Source of the DNA: an uncultured Tateyamaria sp.
Lineage (GTDB): Bacteria > Pseudomonadota > Alphaproteobacteria > Rhodobacterales > Rhodobacteraceae
Length of the DNA stretch: 64,000 bases
NCBI RefSeq assembly: GCF_947503045.1
Contig: NZ_CANNCF010000001.1
Span: forward strand, 186,001 to 250,000
Direction: 5' to 3'
Part shown: piece by piece, positions 1 to 9,032 of the stretch
Numbering within the stretch: the stretch's first letter is position 1
Layout: each line of letters opens with the position of its first letter
The notes under the pieces: generated by a model
Databases searched by the model: none
Seen by the model: only the letters and a program-made list of their open reading frames with translations
What the model was told of the DNA's origin: nothing
Translations under genes and position numbers: made by a program

Positions 1-892
1 AGCCTTCGACCAAAAAATGCTGGGAGGCGATGGCATAGGCGCGGGCCGCGTCGCCCTCGCGCATTTCGTCGCGGGCCATGGCGCGGCGGCGGTTGCCCCA
101 TTTGTCGGGGCGCCCGAGTGCGTCGGCCGAGACCGAGCGTTCAAGCAGCAGCGCCTTGGCCTCGGCCCAGCGTCCCTTGCGGATGCGCCATTCAAAGCGG
201 TCATGGGCGAGGCCTGCATCCTCTTGCAGCGGTTTTGGCACGGCCTCGATCAGCGCATCCACATTGCCCGCGCGTTGTTGCAGGCCGATGCGGGCGCTGG
301 CGAGGGCGACCTGATCTTTGTCGAGCAGATCGAACATATCCTGCGCCTCATCCCGCGCGCGCGCCCAGAGCATCGCGGTTGCGCGGGCCTCGTGATGCGG
401 GGCGAGCAGGTCGCGGTAGAGGGTGATGTAGATGCTGCGGGTCGCATCCCGCATCGGCAGGGTGCGCCAGGCGAGAACGACGCTGGCATGGGCCTCGCCG
501 GTGTTGCCCGCGCCGATCTGTGCGGCGGCATATTCGAGCACACCCAGCGGGGTTTGCGGCGGTTGGTCGGCGTAAAAGGCAAGGATGGCGTCCTGTCCCG
601 CCTCGGCCACAGCCGGTGCGGCGCGGCGGCGCAGCGCGGCCTCGCCCGGCCAGTCGGGGCGACGGTCGAGAAAGGCGGTGATGTCGGCATAAGTGCCCCG
701 CCCGGCGCGCAGGCGATGCCATTCGATCACGTCAACAGCCACCGGGCCGTCCCGTGCGGCCAGCGTCGCTGCGATGTCCCAATCGCCATTGCGCATCGCC
801 TCCATCGCCCAGCCGAGGGGGCGGGGGCGTTCGGCCAGCGCAGCCACAGCTGTCAGGAAAAGCGCGATCAGGGCGGCGGCACATCGGCTCAT
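1..892 (-). CDS. Lytic murein transglycosylase, N-terminal part (truncated by window edge)
   Basis: The minus strand is open from 892 to the window edge and codes for about 297 residues. It begins with a signal peptide (MSRCAAALIALFLTAVAALA), so the product is exported to the periplasm. The rest is an Ala/Arg-rich, helix-repeat region with segments such as ARAYAIASQHFLVEG and WGNRRRAMARDEMREGD, typical of the superhelical ring domain of Slt-type soluble lytic transglycosylases that cleave peptidoglycan. The catalytic SLT domain would lie beyond base 1 and is not seen. I chose the ATG at 892 because a GAGGGA lies 10 bases before it; an upstream in-frame ATG at 910 has no ribosome site. dapA follows divergently, which fits the known roseobacter gene order. 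Confidence 0.8.
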   Translation of the reverse strand, partial: MSRCAAALIALFLTAVAALAERPRPLGWAMEAMRNGDWDIAATLAARDGPVAVDVIEWHRLRAGRGTYADITAFLDRRPDWPGEAALRRRAAPAVAEAGQDAILAFYADQPPQTPLGVLEYAAAQIGAGNTGEAHASVVLAWRTLPMRDATRSIYITLYRDLLAPHHEARATAMLWARARDEAQDMFDLLDKDQVALASARIGLQQRAGNVDALIEAVPKPLQEDAGLAHDRFEWRIRKGRWAEAKALLLERSVSADALGRPDKWGNRRRAMARDEMREGDAARAYAIASQHFLVEG

Positions 893-1030
893 CTCTTGCA
901 ATTCCCTCATCTGCACGGGTAGAGGCACTTAGCTTATCCCGGCATGGTGACGTTTCAACTGAACTTTCCGGGATCAGCGGAAATTCATCCCAGGCCCTCT
1001 GCCTGCCACACGTAAAAAAGGAGCGTGAAA

Positions 1031-1906
1031 ATGCTAAAAGGTTCCATACCTGCCCTCGTCACGCCGTTTCGTAACGGCGCTTTGGATCTGGACACGCTCA
1101 AGAAGCTGGTCGAGTGGCATATCGAGCAGGGCAGCCATGGGCTGGCCCCTGTCGGCACCACCGGCGAAAGCCCCACGCTGAGCCATGAGGAACATGAGAC
1201 GGTCATCGAGACGGTTGTGACAACCGTTGCGGGCCGTATCCCGGTGATTGCCGGGGCCGGGTCGAACAATACCGCCGAGGCGATCCGTTTCGTGCAGTTT
1301 GCAAAGAAGGTGGGGGCGGATGCGGCCCTTGTCGTGACCCCCTATTACAACAAGCCCACGCAACGCGGGTTAATCGCGCATTACACGGCCCTGCACGAGT
1401 GTGCCGAAATTCCGATTGTCATCTACAACATCCCGCCCCGTTCGGTCATCGACATGAGCCCGGCGACGATGGGCGAGCTGGCCAGGATGCCCCGCATCAT
1501 AGGCGTCAAGGACGCCACCGGCGATCTGGCCCGTGTGTGCGACCAGCGCATCTCATGTGGTCGGGATTTCATCCAGCTGTCCGGTGAGGATGCGACGGCC
1601 CATGGGTTCAATGCCCAGGGTGGGACGGGCTGCATCACGGTGACGGGCAACGTCGCCCCGGGCTTGCTCAGCCGCATGCAAGAGGCCTGTCTGGCAGGCG
1701 ACTACGCCACGGCGCTGGAGATTCAGGACAAGGTGATGCCGTTGCACAAGGCGGTCTTTACCGAGCCGGGTCTGGCGGGTGTGAAATACGCGATGTCCCG
1801 TCTGGATCTGTGTTCGGACGAGGTGCGTTTGCCGCTGACGACCCTGACGGATGAGACCAAGGCGCTGGTGGATGACGGGTTGCGGCACGCAGGTTTGCTG
1901 AACTGA
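1031..1906 (+). CDS. dapA: 4-hydroxy-tetrahydrodipicolinate synthase
   Basis: This enzyme condenses pyruvate with aspartate semialdehyde in the cytoplasm, the first committed step of lysine and diaminopimelate synthesis. The 291-residue product has the usual length. It carries the GTTGE pyruvate-binding motif (residues 42-46), the catalytic tyrosine in IYN (Y132), R137, and the Schiff-base lysine in GVKDATGD (K160). The ATG at 1031 is preceded by AAGGAG seven bases upstream; an in-frame GTG at 1025 would put the ribosome site too close. The gene stands alone, divergent from a transglycosylase gene, and is followed by a large inverted repeat and the convergent soeC. Confidence 0.96.
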   Translation: MLKGSIPALVTPFRNGALDLDTLKKLVEWHIEQGSHGLAPVGTTGESPTLSHEEHETVIETVVTTVAGRIPVIAGAGSNNTAEAIRFVQFAKKVGADAALVVTPYYNKPTQRGLIAHYTALHECAEIPIVIYNIPPRSVIDMSPATMGELARMPRIIGVKDATGDLARVCDQRISCGRDFIQLSGEDATAHGFNAQGGTGCITVTGNVAPGLLSRMQEACLAGDYATALEIQDKVMPLHKAVFTEPGLAGVKYAMSRLDLCSDEVRLPLTTLTDETKALVDDGLRHAGLLN

Positions 1907-1911
1907 GCGGT

Positions 1912-1970
1912 GGTGGGCAGATTGCCCACCCTGCGCCTGTGCGAAAAGTAGGGTGGGCAATCTGCCCACC
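1912..1970. repeat. Nested perfect inverted repeat between dapA and soeC
   Basis: Two 21-base arms (1912-1932 and 1950-1970) are exact reverse complements separated by 17 bases. Each arm is itself nearly palindromic (GGTGGGCA, three bases, TGCCCACC). The element lies between the convergent stops of dapA (1906) and soeC (1977), so it may end transcription from both sides, although there is no long T run. Its form also suggests a dispersed intergenic repeat unit. Confidence 0.75.
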
Positions 1971-1976
1971 TTTGCC

Positions 1977-2849
1977 CTAGCGTTTGCCGTAGTAGAGGCC
2001 AACCACGTGCTCTGCCTCGGCAAAGAAGAGCCAGCGTGAGGCCAGCACACCCGCCACATGGCTTGCCACCGCAAGGGCCGCAAAGATGTGCGAGAACGGC
2101 AAGAGCAGCAGCACGATGGGCAGGCCTGCCATCAGGCCGATCGAGATCAGCCGCAGTTTCTGGCTGTGTTTGCGCCCGACGGTAAAGGCAAATTCGCGCA
2201 GCAGGTAGTTGGTGCCGGTATGGGGCGGTTCAAACGCCTTGACGCTGCCCCGTGGGCCGAGGCCTGTGGCCGTGGCAAGCGTCGTCCCTGACCCGGCCAG
2301 TGCGCCGTCGCCTTGCGCCCACAGCAGCACCTGCACCACGGCCGCAATAGACAGCAGCAACAGCGCCCATGTCACCTGACCCGACAGCAACGCGCCGCCT
2401 GCCAGGGAAAAGCTGAGGAACATGACGGGTGTCAGCGGTGAATTCCAGCGCGGGATGGTCTTGAGCTGGGTGTAGATCATCGATGTGGTGAACACGGTCA
2501 GCACCGAAAACACCGACCCGACCAGCCCCAACAGCGTCCAGCGCTGGTCAAAGAACACAAGGCCAAGCCCGTAGAGACCCATGGTGATCAGTGCGATCAC
2601 GGCGCACCAACCCTCGCGACTGAGCCAGGATGAGCGCCACTGGGTGAAGGCCTTGAGCGCCCGTTCGGGGTGGCCGAGGTGGAAGGTCGAGGAGATCAGA
2701 CCGCCCACAGCTGCCAGAAAGGCGATGGCAAAGAAGGCAAAGGCGGTAAAGCCGGTCACGGCGGGAAAGCCAAGGCCAAGAAAGGTCAGCAGACCAAAGC
2801 CAATGCCGCTGAACACGGTAAAGAAGATGACAGACGGAGCAGGATGCAT
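1977..2849 (-). CDS. soeC: Sulfite dehydrogenase (quinone) membrane anchor subunit, DmsC/NrfD type
   Basis: This is a 290-residue polytopic inner-membrane protein with about eight hydrophobic helices and the DmsC-like start FFTVFSGIGFGLLTFLGLG followed by HLGHPERA. Proteins of this type anchor an iron-sulfur subunit and a molybdopterin subunit and pass electrons to quinone. Its start overlaps the soeB stop (TGATG), so the two are translationally coupled. The position beside xsc and pta matches the SoeABC sulfite dehydrogenase locus of other roseobacters. DmsC-type anchors of other molybdoenzymes look alike, so the name relies on context. Confidence 0.85.
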   Translation of the reverse strand: MHPAPSVIFFTVFSGIGFGLLTFLGLGFPAVTGFTAFAFFAIAFLAAVGGLISSTFHLGHPERALKAFTQWRSSWLSREGWCAVIALITMGLYGLGLVFFDQRWTLLGLVGSVFSVLTVFTTSMIYTQLKTIPRWNSPLTPVMFLSFSLAGGALLSGQVTWALLLLSIAAVVQVLLWAQGDGALAGSGTTLATATGLGPRGSVKAFEPPHTGTNYLLREFAFTVGRKHSQKLRLISIGLMAGLPIVLLLLPFSHIFAALAVASHVAGVLASRWLFFAEAEHVVGLYYGKR

Positions 2850-3625
2850 CAGAGCTTCTCCAGCGTTTTGTCGAGCCAGCCGAGGAAGCCCTTGGCGTCC
2901 TGACCGACCGGTTCGAGATAGGGGGCGAGAATGTCGATGTCGCCTGCGGGCGCGGACAGCGTGTCCTTGGGCCGGGGCGGCAGGTACTTGTTCACCGGTT
3001 TGGTGCCCTGTTCGGGCATGAGGTTCATGCCACCGCGCTCGGCACTCAGCTTGGACACGTTGCTTTCTGGATCGGCGAAGTCACCAAAGTGACGCGCGCC
3101 TGCGGGGCAGGTGCGCACGCAGGCCGGTTCGCGGTCAATCTCGGGCAGGTTTTCGTTGTAGATGCGGTCGACGCACAGCGTGCACTTCTTCATCACCTTT
3201 TCGACCGCGTCCATCTCGCGTGCGCCGTAGGGACAGGCCCAGGCGCACAAGCCGCAACCGATGCAGTCGCTTTCGTTGACCAGCACGATGCCGTCCTCGA
3301 CCCGCTTGTAGCTGGCGCCTGTGGGGCAGACGGTAACGCAAGGCGCGTCCTCGCAATGCAGGCAGGATTTGGGGAAGTGGATCAGCTGCGCCTCGGGTGC
3401 GGGCTGATCGCTGGTCGGGGTCGGCTGCACCTCGTAGCTGTGCACGCGGTTCAGGAAGGTGCCCGACGGGTTGGCCCCGTAGGCATCCGTATCTGACAGG
3501 GCGGCACCGTAGTTTTCGGTGTTCCAGCCCTTGCACGAGATCACGCAGGCATGGCAGCCCACACAGGTGTCAAGATCGATGACAAGCCCGAGCTTTTTTT
3601 GGGTCTTTTCAGGAAGTGTCGTCAT
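2849..3625 (-). CDS. soeB: Sulfite dehydrogenase iron-sulfur subunit (four 4Fe-4S clusters)
   Basis: This 258-residue electron-transfer protein has four cysteine groups of the DmsB/NrfC family: CVGCHACVISC, CLHCEDAPCVTVC, CIGCGLCAWAC, and CTLC with CVRTC. They would bind four 4Fe-4S clusters that carry electrons from the molybdopterin subunit SoeA to the membrane anchor SoeC. There is no signal peptide, which agrees with a cytoplasmic-facing enzyme. A GGAGG lies 10 bases before the ATG. The gene is coupled to soeC but separated from soeA by about 1.5 kb of unrelated genes, so it probably needs its own promoter in the 86 bases before 3712. Confidence 0.9.
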   Translation of the reverse strand: MTTLPEKTQKKLGLVIDLDTCVGCHACVISCKGWNTENYGAALSDTDAYGANPSGTFLNRVHSYEVQPTPTSDQPAPEAQLIHFPKSCLHCEDAPCVTVCPTGASYKRVEDGIVLVNESDCIGCGLCAWACPYGAREMDAVEKVMKKCTLCVDRIYNENLPEIDREPACVRTCPAGARHFGDFADPESNVSKLSAERGGMNLMPEQGTKPVNKYLPPRPKDTLSAPAGDIDILAPYLEPVGQDAKGFLGWLDKTLEKL

Positions 3626-3711
3626 GGTCGGCGGTCCTCCGCTGAGCGTATTTGGCGAGTCAAAGTGAAGTTGCTAACGTTATAAGTGCGTATTTTGAAA
3701 GGATGAGCATT

Positions 3712-4356
3712 ATGACTTTGAAGGCAATGGTCGCGTGTGCGGCATTGATGATTGCTGGGGGTGCGGCGCAGGCCAGCACCCTTTCCGAAGACTTCAACAA
3801 CGGGATGCTGAACGGCTTTGGCGTGATCAATGTCGGCAGTGGGTCTATCGTCAATGGCGGCCCCGGCGGCGACACTGATCCCTACCTGAACGTGGTGGAC
3901 GATGGCAGCGGGTTTATGGCTGTCACCTTTGGTCCCAGTTGGGTCGGCGATCTGAGCGCCTTTGATGGAGCGACCTTTTCCGTGGACTACATCCAGACCG
4001 AACAGGCTGCGGGTGGCTATATCGAGAGTTTCGGCACGCTGCTGCTGACGGGCGCGGGCCGCACCATCGGTGCGGATGTGATCGGCCCCGATCCGATTGC
4101 CTCGTGGCAGTCCGCCTCGGCGGTGCTGGATGCGGCACTGTTCGGCGTCACCCAGGAGATCTGGGAAGAGGTGCTGGCCGACATCACCGAATTCAACATG
4201 CGCGCCGAAAGCTGGAGCAACCCAAGCGAGACCGTCGGCTTTGACAACTTCTTGCTGGTCGGCGCGATGCCCCCGGCTGTGCCCCTGCCCGCGGGCGGTG
4301 TGCTGTTGCTGACTGGTCTGGGCGCCTTTGCGCTGACCCGGCGCCGCAAGCGTTGA
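3712..4356 (+). CDS. Secreted protein with VPLPA-type C-terminal sorting tail
   Basis: The 214-residue product has a signal peptide (MTLKAMVACAALMIAGGAAQAS) and ends with VPLPAGGVLLLTGLGAFALT followed by a basic RRRKR tail. This is the VPLPA-CTERM signal: motif, transmembrane helix and arginine cluster recognised by an exosortase-like system. The body is Gly/Asp-rich and beta-like, with no enzyme motif that I recognise. The start at 3712 follows AAAGGA at a spacing of 8. The gene is divergent from soeB and sits inside what is normally a continuous soe operon, so it is probably an insertion. Function unknown; likely surface-exposed. Confidence 0.8.
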   Translation: MTLKAMVACAALMIAGGAAQASTLSEDFNNGMLNGFGVINVGSGSIVNGGPGGDTDPYLNVVDDGSGFMAVTFGPSWVGDLSAFDGATFSVDYIQTEQAAGGYIESFGTLLLTGAGRTIGADVIGPDPIASWQSASAVLDAALFGVTQEIWEEVLADITEFNMRAESWSNPSETVGFDNFLLVGAMPPAVPLPAGGVLLLTGLGAFALTRRRKR

Positions 4357-4472
4357 GCCGTTCAATCGGGGGGCGGTTAGCGCCCTCCGGTCCTGACGGT
4401 GTGAACCCGTCATTTGCCGATTTGCTACGCCAGAGCGCCCGGCTCCTTGCCCACGGGTGACAGCACGGGCGG

Positions 4473-5075
4473 TCAGACAGACCAGACAGGTCGTTCCATT
4501 GCAAAATAGTGGTAATTGGTCTCGTTCACCGCGGCGCGATAGACCATCGGCAGCCCTGCCACATGTGCGGCAAGCTTGGTCAGGTGCCAGGCCTCGTGCG
4601 CATTGACCAGCAGCATCCGTTCGGTGCCCGGTGTCCAGCCCTGCGTGGCGCAGTGGTCGTGACACTGCTCGGCAATCCGCAAGACGGACTGCGGCATCCA
4701 GTCCTCGGGAAACCCCCAGCCCCAAAGCCAGCTGTGCGTGTTCTGATTGTAGGACCCGATCACGCCGTAGCGGGCAAAGCTGGTGGTTCCGTCGGCTTGC
4801 GTGAACTTGAACAAAGCCTTTTCCGGATCGACGTTCCAGAACCCGTCCGGCTCGCCGATGCGGAATTCCTTGTAAAGCGCATCCGAGCTGTTGCCGATCT
4901 CGCAGCACAGCTGTTCGATCAGGATGCGAAACTGCGCGGATTCTTCGATCTTGTGCACGGTGCCACAGTCCAGACACTCGCGCCACATCCCGTCCCCGTC
5001 GTAGTCCGACCGGTCCATCCGGGGTGGGGATTTGGGTTTTCCAAACCCTGCGAAGCTCTTGCGAAACTGAAACAT
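4473..5075 (-). CDS. Uncharacterised protein with CxxC pair (possibly DUF6882-like)
   Basis: This 200-residue protein has no signal peptide. It starts with a basic segment and a CLDC pair near residues 35-38, then an alpha/beta region containing SWLWGWGFPEDWMPQ and ending NYHYFAMERP. The Trp/Gly-rich block resembles the uncharacterised DUF6882 family, but that is from memory and uncertain. It lies 93 bases downstream of soeA on the same strand, so it may be read from the taurine operon. Together with the VPLPA gene it separates soeA from soeB. No function can be assigned. Confidence 0.7.
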   Translation of the reverse strand: MFQFRKSFAGFGKPKSPPRMDRSDYDGDGMWRECLDCGTVHKIEESAQFRILIEQLCCEIGNSSDALYKEFRIGEPDGFWNVDPEKALFKFTQADGTTSFARYGVIGSYNQNTHSWLWGWGFPEDWMPQSVLRIAEQCHDHCATQGWTPGTERMLLVNAHEAWHLTKLAAHVAGLPMVYRAAVNETNYHYFAMERPVWSV

Positions 5076-5168
5076 CTGGCCGCCTTTGGTCTGCCGTGAC
5101 GGCAGCCACAGTGCCTTGCAAACTTGGCAAGACTGTGGCGCAGGCAGGGATATCTTGGCGGCGGTGGA

Positions 5169-7985
5169 TCACTTACCCACCTTCCAGACCAGATCGCCGG
5201 GGTCCTTGCCAACCGGGGATTTGATCGGCGGCAGATTTGGCTGGCTTTCGGTGGGCGCGTCGGTTTTCTCGATCCGCACCTTGAGGTCGAACCACGCCGC
5301 CTGGCCGGTGATCGGATCCGAGTTGGCCCAGCGCAGCCCGTCGCCCTTGGGGGGCAGCAATTCGTGGATCAGGTGGTTGAGCAAAAAGCCCTTGGTCGCC
5401 TCGGGTGCCTTTTCATCCAGCGCCCATGCGCCTTTGCGCTTGCCGATCGCGTTCCACGTCCAGATCGTGTTTTCGTTCAGCGCGGCCATTTCCAGCACCG
5501 GCACGGTGATTTCGCCGTGCGGCGAGGTGACCCGCGCCCAGTCGCCGTCCTTGAGGTTGTTGTCGCGCATCAGTTTGGTCGGCACATAAAGCGGGTTGTG
5601 CCCGTGCAACTGCCGCAGCCATGCGTTCTGGCTGCCCCAGGAGTGGTACATCGCCATGGGCCGCTGGGTGAGTGCGGTGATGGGATAGTCATCGACCCGG
5701 TTTTCCGGCGCCGGATCGTACCAGATCGGCAGAGGGTCCATCGTGTCCTTGATCCGCTGGCGCAGATGTTCGGGCGGCTGGCGGTCGCCATGCCCTTCGG
5801 CGGCCAGCTGGAAGCGGCGCAGCGGTTCGACATAGAGCGAGAACAGGTAAGGCTGAGGCGCATCAAACAGCCCCATTTTCACCGCCCAGTCCTGATAGGC
5901 GGCGTTCCAGGGCTTGTAGTACTGCGCACCGTCCGGGATGTGTTCGACGAAAAAGCCGCCGTTCTTGATGTAGCTGTCCAGTTGCCCTTCGTTCACGCCA
6001 CCACGGCCCGAAGTCAGCCCCTTTTCGCCCATGCGCCAGCCTGCAAGCGGGCCGATGCCGGGGCGGCGTTCGTGGTTGACGATGTAGTCGGCGTAATCGG
6101 CATATTTCTGGCTGCCATCGTCGTTGGTGAAGGCCGGCAGCTTCAGCTTGGCCCCCAACTCGCACAGCACAGACTGGAACCCGCGCACATCGCGGTCTGG
6201 TTCGATCACCGGCCAGCGGATCGCGTCTGCCGCCGCATCCGCCTCGCAGATGGGCCGGTCAAGCAGCGAGATACAGTCGTGGCGTTCCAGATAGGTGGTG
6301 TCAGGCAGGATCAGGTCCGCATAGGCCACCATTTCCGAGCTGTACGCATCCGAATAGATGATCCGGGGGATGATGTACTCGCCGCTGTCATCCTTGTCGG
6401 TCAGCATCTTCATGACGCCGCCGGTGTTCATGGACGAGTTCCACGACATGTTGGCCATGTACATGAACAGCGTGTCGATCTTGTAGGGGTCCCCCGCATA
6501 CGCGTTCGAGATCACCATGTGCATCAGCCCATGGCTGGACATCGGGTTTTCCCATGTGAACGCCTTGTCGATGCGCGCGGGCGTGCCGTCTTCGTTCAGG
6601 GCCAGATCGTCGGGGCCGTGGGTAAAGCCCAGGTGCGGGCCGTTGAGCGGTGCGCCCTTGGTCACGCCCACGTGGGGCTTGGGGTGAGCCGTCGCAGGCT
6701 TGGGGTAGGGTGGTTTGAAGCGGAAGCCGCCGGGCACTTCGACGCTGCCCAGCAGGATCTGCAGCACGTGCAGCGCGCGGCAGGTCTGGAAGCCGTTGGC
6801 GTGGGCCGACACGCCGCGCATGGAGTGGAAAGACACCGGGCGGCCTTGCATTTTCTTGTGCTTTTCGCCGCGGAAATCGGTCCATTCCTGATCAAGCTCA
6901 AACGCCTCGTCAAAGGCGACGCGCGCGATTTCGCCTGCGATATTGCGGATGCGCTTGGCCGAGATGCCAACCCGTTCGGCAACCGCCTCGGGGCTGTATT
7001 CGTCCTTGAGGTAGCGTTCGGCCATGTGCTGCATCACGGTGCGATGGCTGATTCCTGCGTGACGGTGCGTCGCCGACAGGTCGGGTTTCACGCCTTTTTT
7101 GTCGAACGGCGTCAGCTTGCCGGTCTTGCGGTCGATCACCAGTTCCTTGCCCGCATCATCGCGCAGCAACAGGCCGAACTCGGGCGATTTTTCATCGCCG
7201 TTCACAAGGCAGGGGGCGTTGGTGTATTGGGCGAGGTAGGTGAGGTCGATCTTGCCCGCTTTCATCAGGCAGTGGACAAGAGCGAGGATGAACAGCCCGT
7301 CGGTGCCGGGGGTGATCCCGACCCAGTCGTCGGCCACGGCGTTATAGCCCGTGCGGATCGGGTTCACCCCGATCACACGCGCGCCGCGCGCCTTGATCTT
7401 GCCGATGCCCATCTTGATCGGGTTGGAGTCGTGATCTTCGGCAACGCCGAACAGCATGAACAGCTTGGTGTGGTCCCAATCGGGCTGGCCGAATTCCCAG
7501 AACGCGCCGCCCATCGTGTAGATGCCTGCGGCGGCCATGTTGACCGAGCAGAACCCGCCATGGGCTGCGTAGTTGGGGGTGCCAAAGCTTTGCGCCCAGA
7601 GCGAGGTGAAGGATTGCGACTGATCGCGGCCCGTGAAAAAGGCCAGCTTTTCGGGGTTGTCACGGCGCACGGGTTCCAGCCAGTCGGTGGCGATCTGCAG
7701 CGCCTCATCCCAGCTGATTTCCTCGAATGCGCCCGATCCGCGCGGGCCGACCCGTTTCAGCGGGGCCTTGAGGCGCGAGGGGGCGTTGATCTGCATGATC
7801 CCCGCAGAGCCCTTGGCGCAGAGCACGCCCTTGTTCACCGGGTGATCGCGGTTGCCTTCGATATAGGCGACCTTGCCCGACTTGAGGTGCACGTTGATGC
7901 CACAGCGACAGGCGCACATGTAACAGGTCGTCTTGCGGATCTCGTCAGAGACCTTGGGCGACAGATCAAGCTTGGGCTGGTTCAT
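5169..7985 (-). CDS. soeA: Sulfite dehydrogenase (quinone) molybdopterin subunit
   Basis: This 938-residue molybdopterin oxidoreductase has an N-terminal 4Fe-4S motif C21-x2-C24-x3-C28-x27-C56, a central catalytic domain, and a C-terminal molydopterin dinucleotide-binding region. It lacks a twin-arginine leader, as expected for SoeA, which works on the cytoplasmic side. SoeABC oxidises sulfite to sulfate and reduces quinone; here the sulfite would come from Xsc. Its ATG overlaps the pta stop by four bases (ATGA), with AAGGAG just upstream inside pta, so it is the third gene of an xsc-pta-soeA operon. The partner genes soeBC are displaced downstream. Confidence 0.88.
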   Translation of the reverse strand: MNQPKLDLSPKVSDEIRKTTCYMCACRCGINVHLKSGKVAYIEGNRDHPVNKGVLCAKGSAGIMQINAPSRLKAPLKRVGPRGSGAFEEISWDEALQIATDWLEPVRRDNPEKLAFFTGRDQSQSFTSLWAQSFGTPNYAAHGGFCSVNMAAAGIYTMGGAFWEFGQPDWDHTKLFMLFGVAEDHDSNPIKMGIGKIKARGARVIGVNPIRTGYNAVADDWVGITPGTDGLFILALVHCLMKAGKIDLTYLAQYTNAPCLVNGDEKSPEFGLLLRDDAGKELVIDRKTGKLTPFDKKGVKPDLSATHRHAGISHRTVMQHMAERYLKDEYSPEAVAERVGISAKRIRNIAGEIARVAFDEAFELDQEWTDFRGEKHKKMQGRPVSFHSMRGVSAHANGFQTCRALHVLQILLGSVEVPGGFRFKPPYPKPATAHPKPHVGVTKGAPLNGPHLGFTHGPDDLALNEDGTPARIDKAFTWENPMSSHGLMHMVISNAYAGDPYKIDTLFMYMANMSWNSSMNTGGVMKMLTDKDDSGEYIIPRIIYSDAYSSEMVAYADLILPDTTYLERHDCISLLDRPICEADAAADAIRWPVIEPDRDVRGFQSVLCELGAKLKLPAFTNDDGSQKYADYADYIVNHERRPGIGPLAGWRMGEKGLTSGRGGVNEGQLDSYIKNGGFFVEHIPDGAQYYKPWNAAYQDWAVKMGLFDAPQPYLFSLYVEPLRRFQLAAEGHGDRQPPEHLRQRIKDTMDPLPIWYDPAPENRVDDYPITALTQRPMAMYHSWGSQNAWLRQLHGHNPLYVPTKLMRDNNLKDGDWARVTSPHGEITVPVLEMAALNENTIWTWNAIGKRKGAWALDEKAPEATKGFLLNHLIHELLPPKGDGLRWANSDPITGQAAWFDLKVRIEKTDAPTESQPNLPPIKSPVGKDPGDLVWKVGK

Positions 7986-8995
7986 GTGCTCTCCTTTAGC
8001 GCGGCGGCTTGCAGCGCGGTCACGGCGATCATGTGCACCACATCATCGGCAGTGCACCCACGTGACAGGTCATTGGCGGGCTTGGCAAGGCCTTGCAGGA
8101 CCGGGCCGATGGCCGTGCAGCCGCCGATGCGCTGCGCGATCTTGTAGCCGATATTGCCCGCATCGAGGTTGGGAAAGACCATGACATTGGCATGGCCTGC
8201 CACGTCTGATCCCTTGGCCTTGGATGCGCCGACCTCTGGCACAAAGGCCGCGTCGAACTGCAATTCTCCGTCCGATGCGAGGCCGGGGTGGGACTGTTTC
8301 AAAAGCGCTGCGGCCTCTGACACTTTGGTGACGGCGGCGTGGCGCGCGCTGCCCATGGTGGAAAAGGACAGCATGGCGACCTTGGGTATGTCCCCCAGCA
8401 GTGCGGTGAGGGATGCGGCCGATTGTGCGGCGATGGCGGCGAGTTCCTCGCTGCCGGGGTCGATGACCAGCCCGCAATCGGAAAAGATCATCGCCTCACG
8501 CCCCGAGGCATGCCCCTCGGGCAGAACCATCAGGAAAAAGCTGGAGACAAGCGCGGCATCCTTGGCCTTGCCAATCACCTGCAAGGCGGCGCGCACCGTG
8601 TCGGACGTGGTGGCCACAGCACCGCCGACCGTGCCATCTGCGTGGCCCTCGCGCACCATCATGGCGGCAAAGACAAGCGGGTCGGGTACGATTTGCGCGG
8701 CCTTTTCGGGCGTGACGCCCTTGTGCTGGCGCAGGGCGTGGAAGGCGTCGATGAACCCGGCGGTGAGTTCGGATTGTGCGGGGTCGGCGATCTGCAGGGC
8801 CTCTGACGGGGCGGCGCCTGCGGCAGCCAGCGCATCGGTCAGGGTTGCGGTCTCTCCGACAAGGGAAATGCGGGCCAGTCCTTCGGACGAGGCCTTGATG
8901 GCGGCGGCGATGATCCGGGGATCACCGCCTTCGCTCAGCACAATATGTGCGGGTTGGGCCGCTGCGCGGCTCTGGAGGGTGTCCAGTACGCTCAT
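7982..8995 (-). CDS. pta: Phosphate acetyltransferase
   Basis: Pta converts the acetyl phosphate made by Xsc to acetyl-CoA in the cytoplasm. The 337-residue product is the short single-domain form found beside xsc. It shows family motifs VLSEGGDPRI near the start, DPLVFAAMMVREGHADGTVGG in shortened form around residue 110, and NVMVFPNLDAGNIGYKI near the end. I prefer the ATG at 8995, which has AGGA about eight bases before it; an in-frame ATG at 9004 is also possible. It lies 28 bases after xsc and overlaps soeA by four bases, so all three genes are co-transcribed. Confidence 0.93.
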   Translation of the reverse strand: MSVLDTLQSRAAAQPAHIVLSEGGDPRIIAAAIKASSEGLARISLVGETATLTDALAAAGAAPSEALQIADPAQSELTAGFIDAFHALRQHKGVTPEKAAQIVPDPLVFAAMMVREGHADGTVGGAVATTSDTVRAALQVIGKAKDAALVSSFFLMVLPEGHASGREAMIFSDCGLVIDPGSEELAAIAAQSAASLTALLGDIPKVAMLSFSTMGSARHAAVTKVSEAAALLKQSHPGLASDGELQFDAAFVPEVGASKAKGSDVAGHANVMVFPNLDAGNIGYKIAQRIGGCTAIGPVLQGLAKPANDLSRGCTADDVVHMIAVTALQAAALKEST

Positions 8996-9032
8996 GCGGC
9001 CCATCCTGTTCGTTCAAGAAAATCCACGTGGA

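Noticed and set aside
3622-5172. 516-codon minus-strand frame between soeB and soeA
   Set aside because: Runs antisense to the VPLPA gene and in a wrong frame over the 4473-5075 gene; the Arg-rich translation has no protein-like pattern.
5124-8147. 1007-codon open frame on the plus strand
   Set aside because: Lies opposite soeA in a fixed codon register. The His/Val/Arg-rich translation is typical of the antisense of a GC-rich gene, and no family motif is seen.
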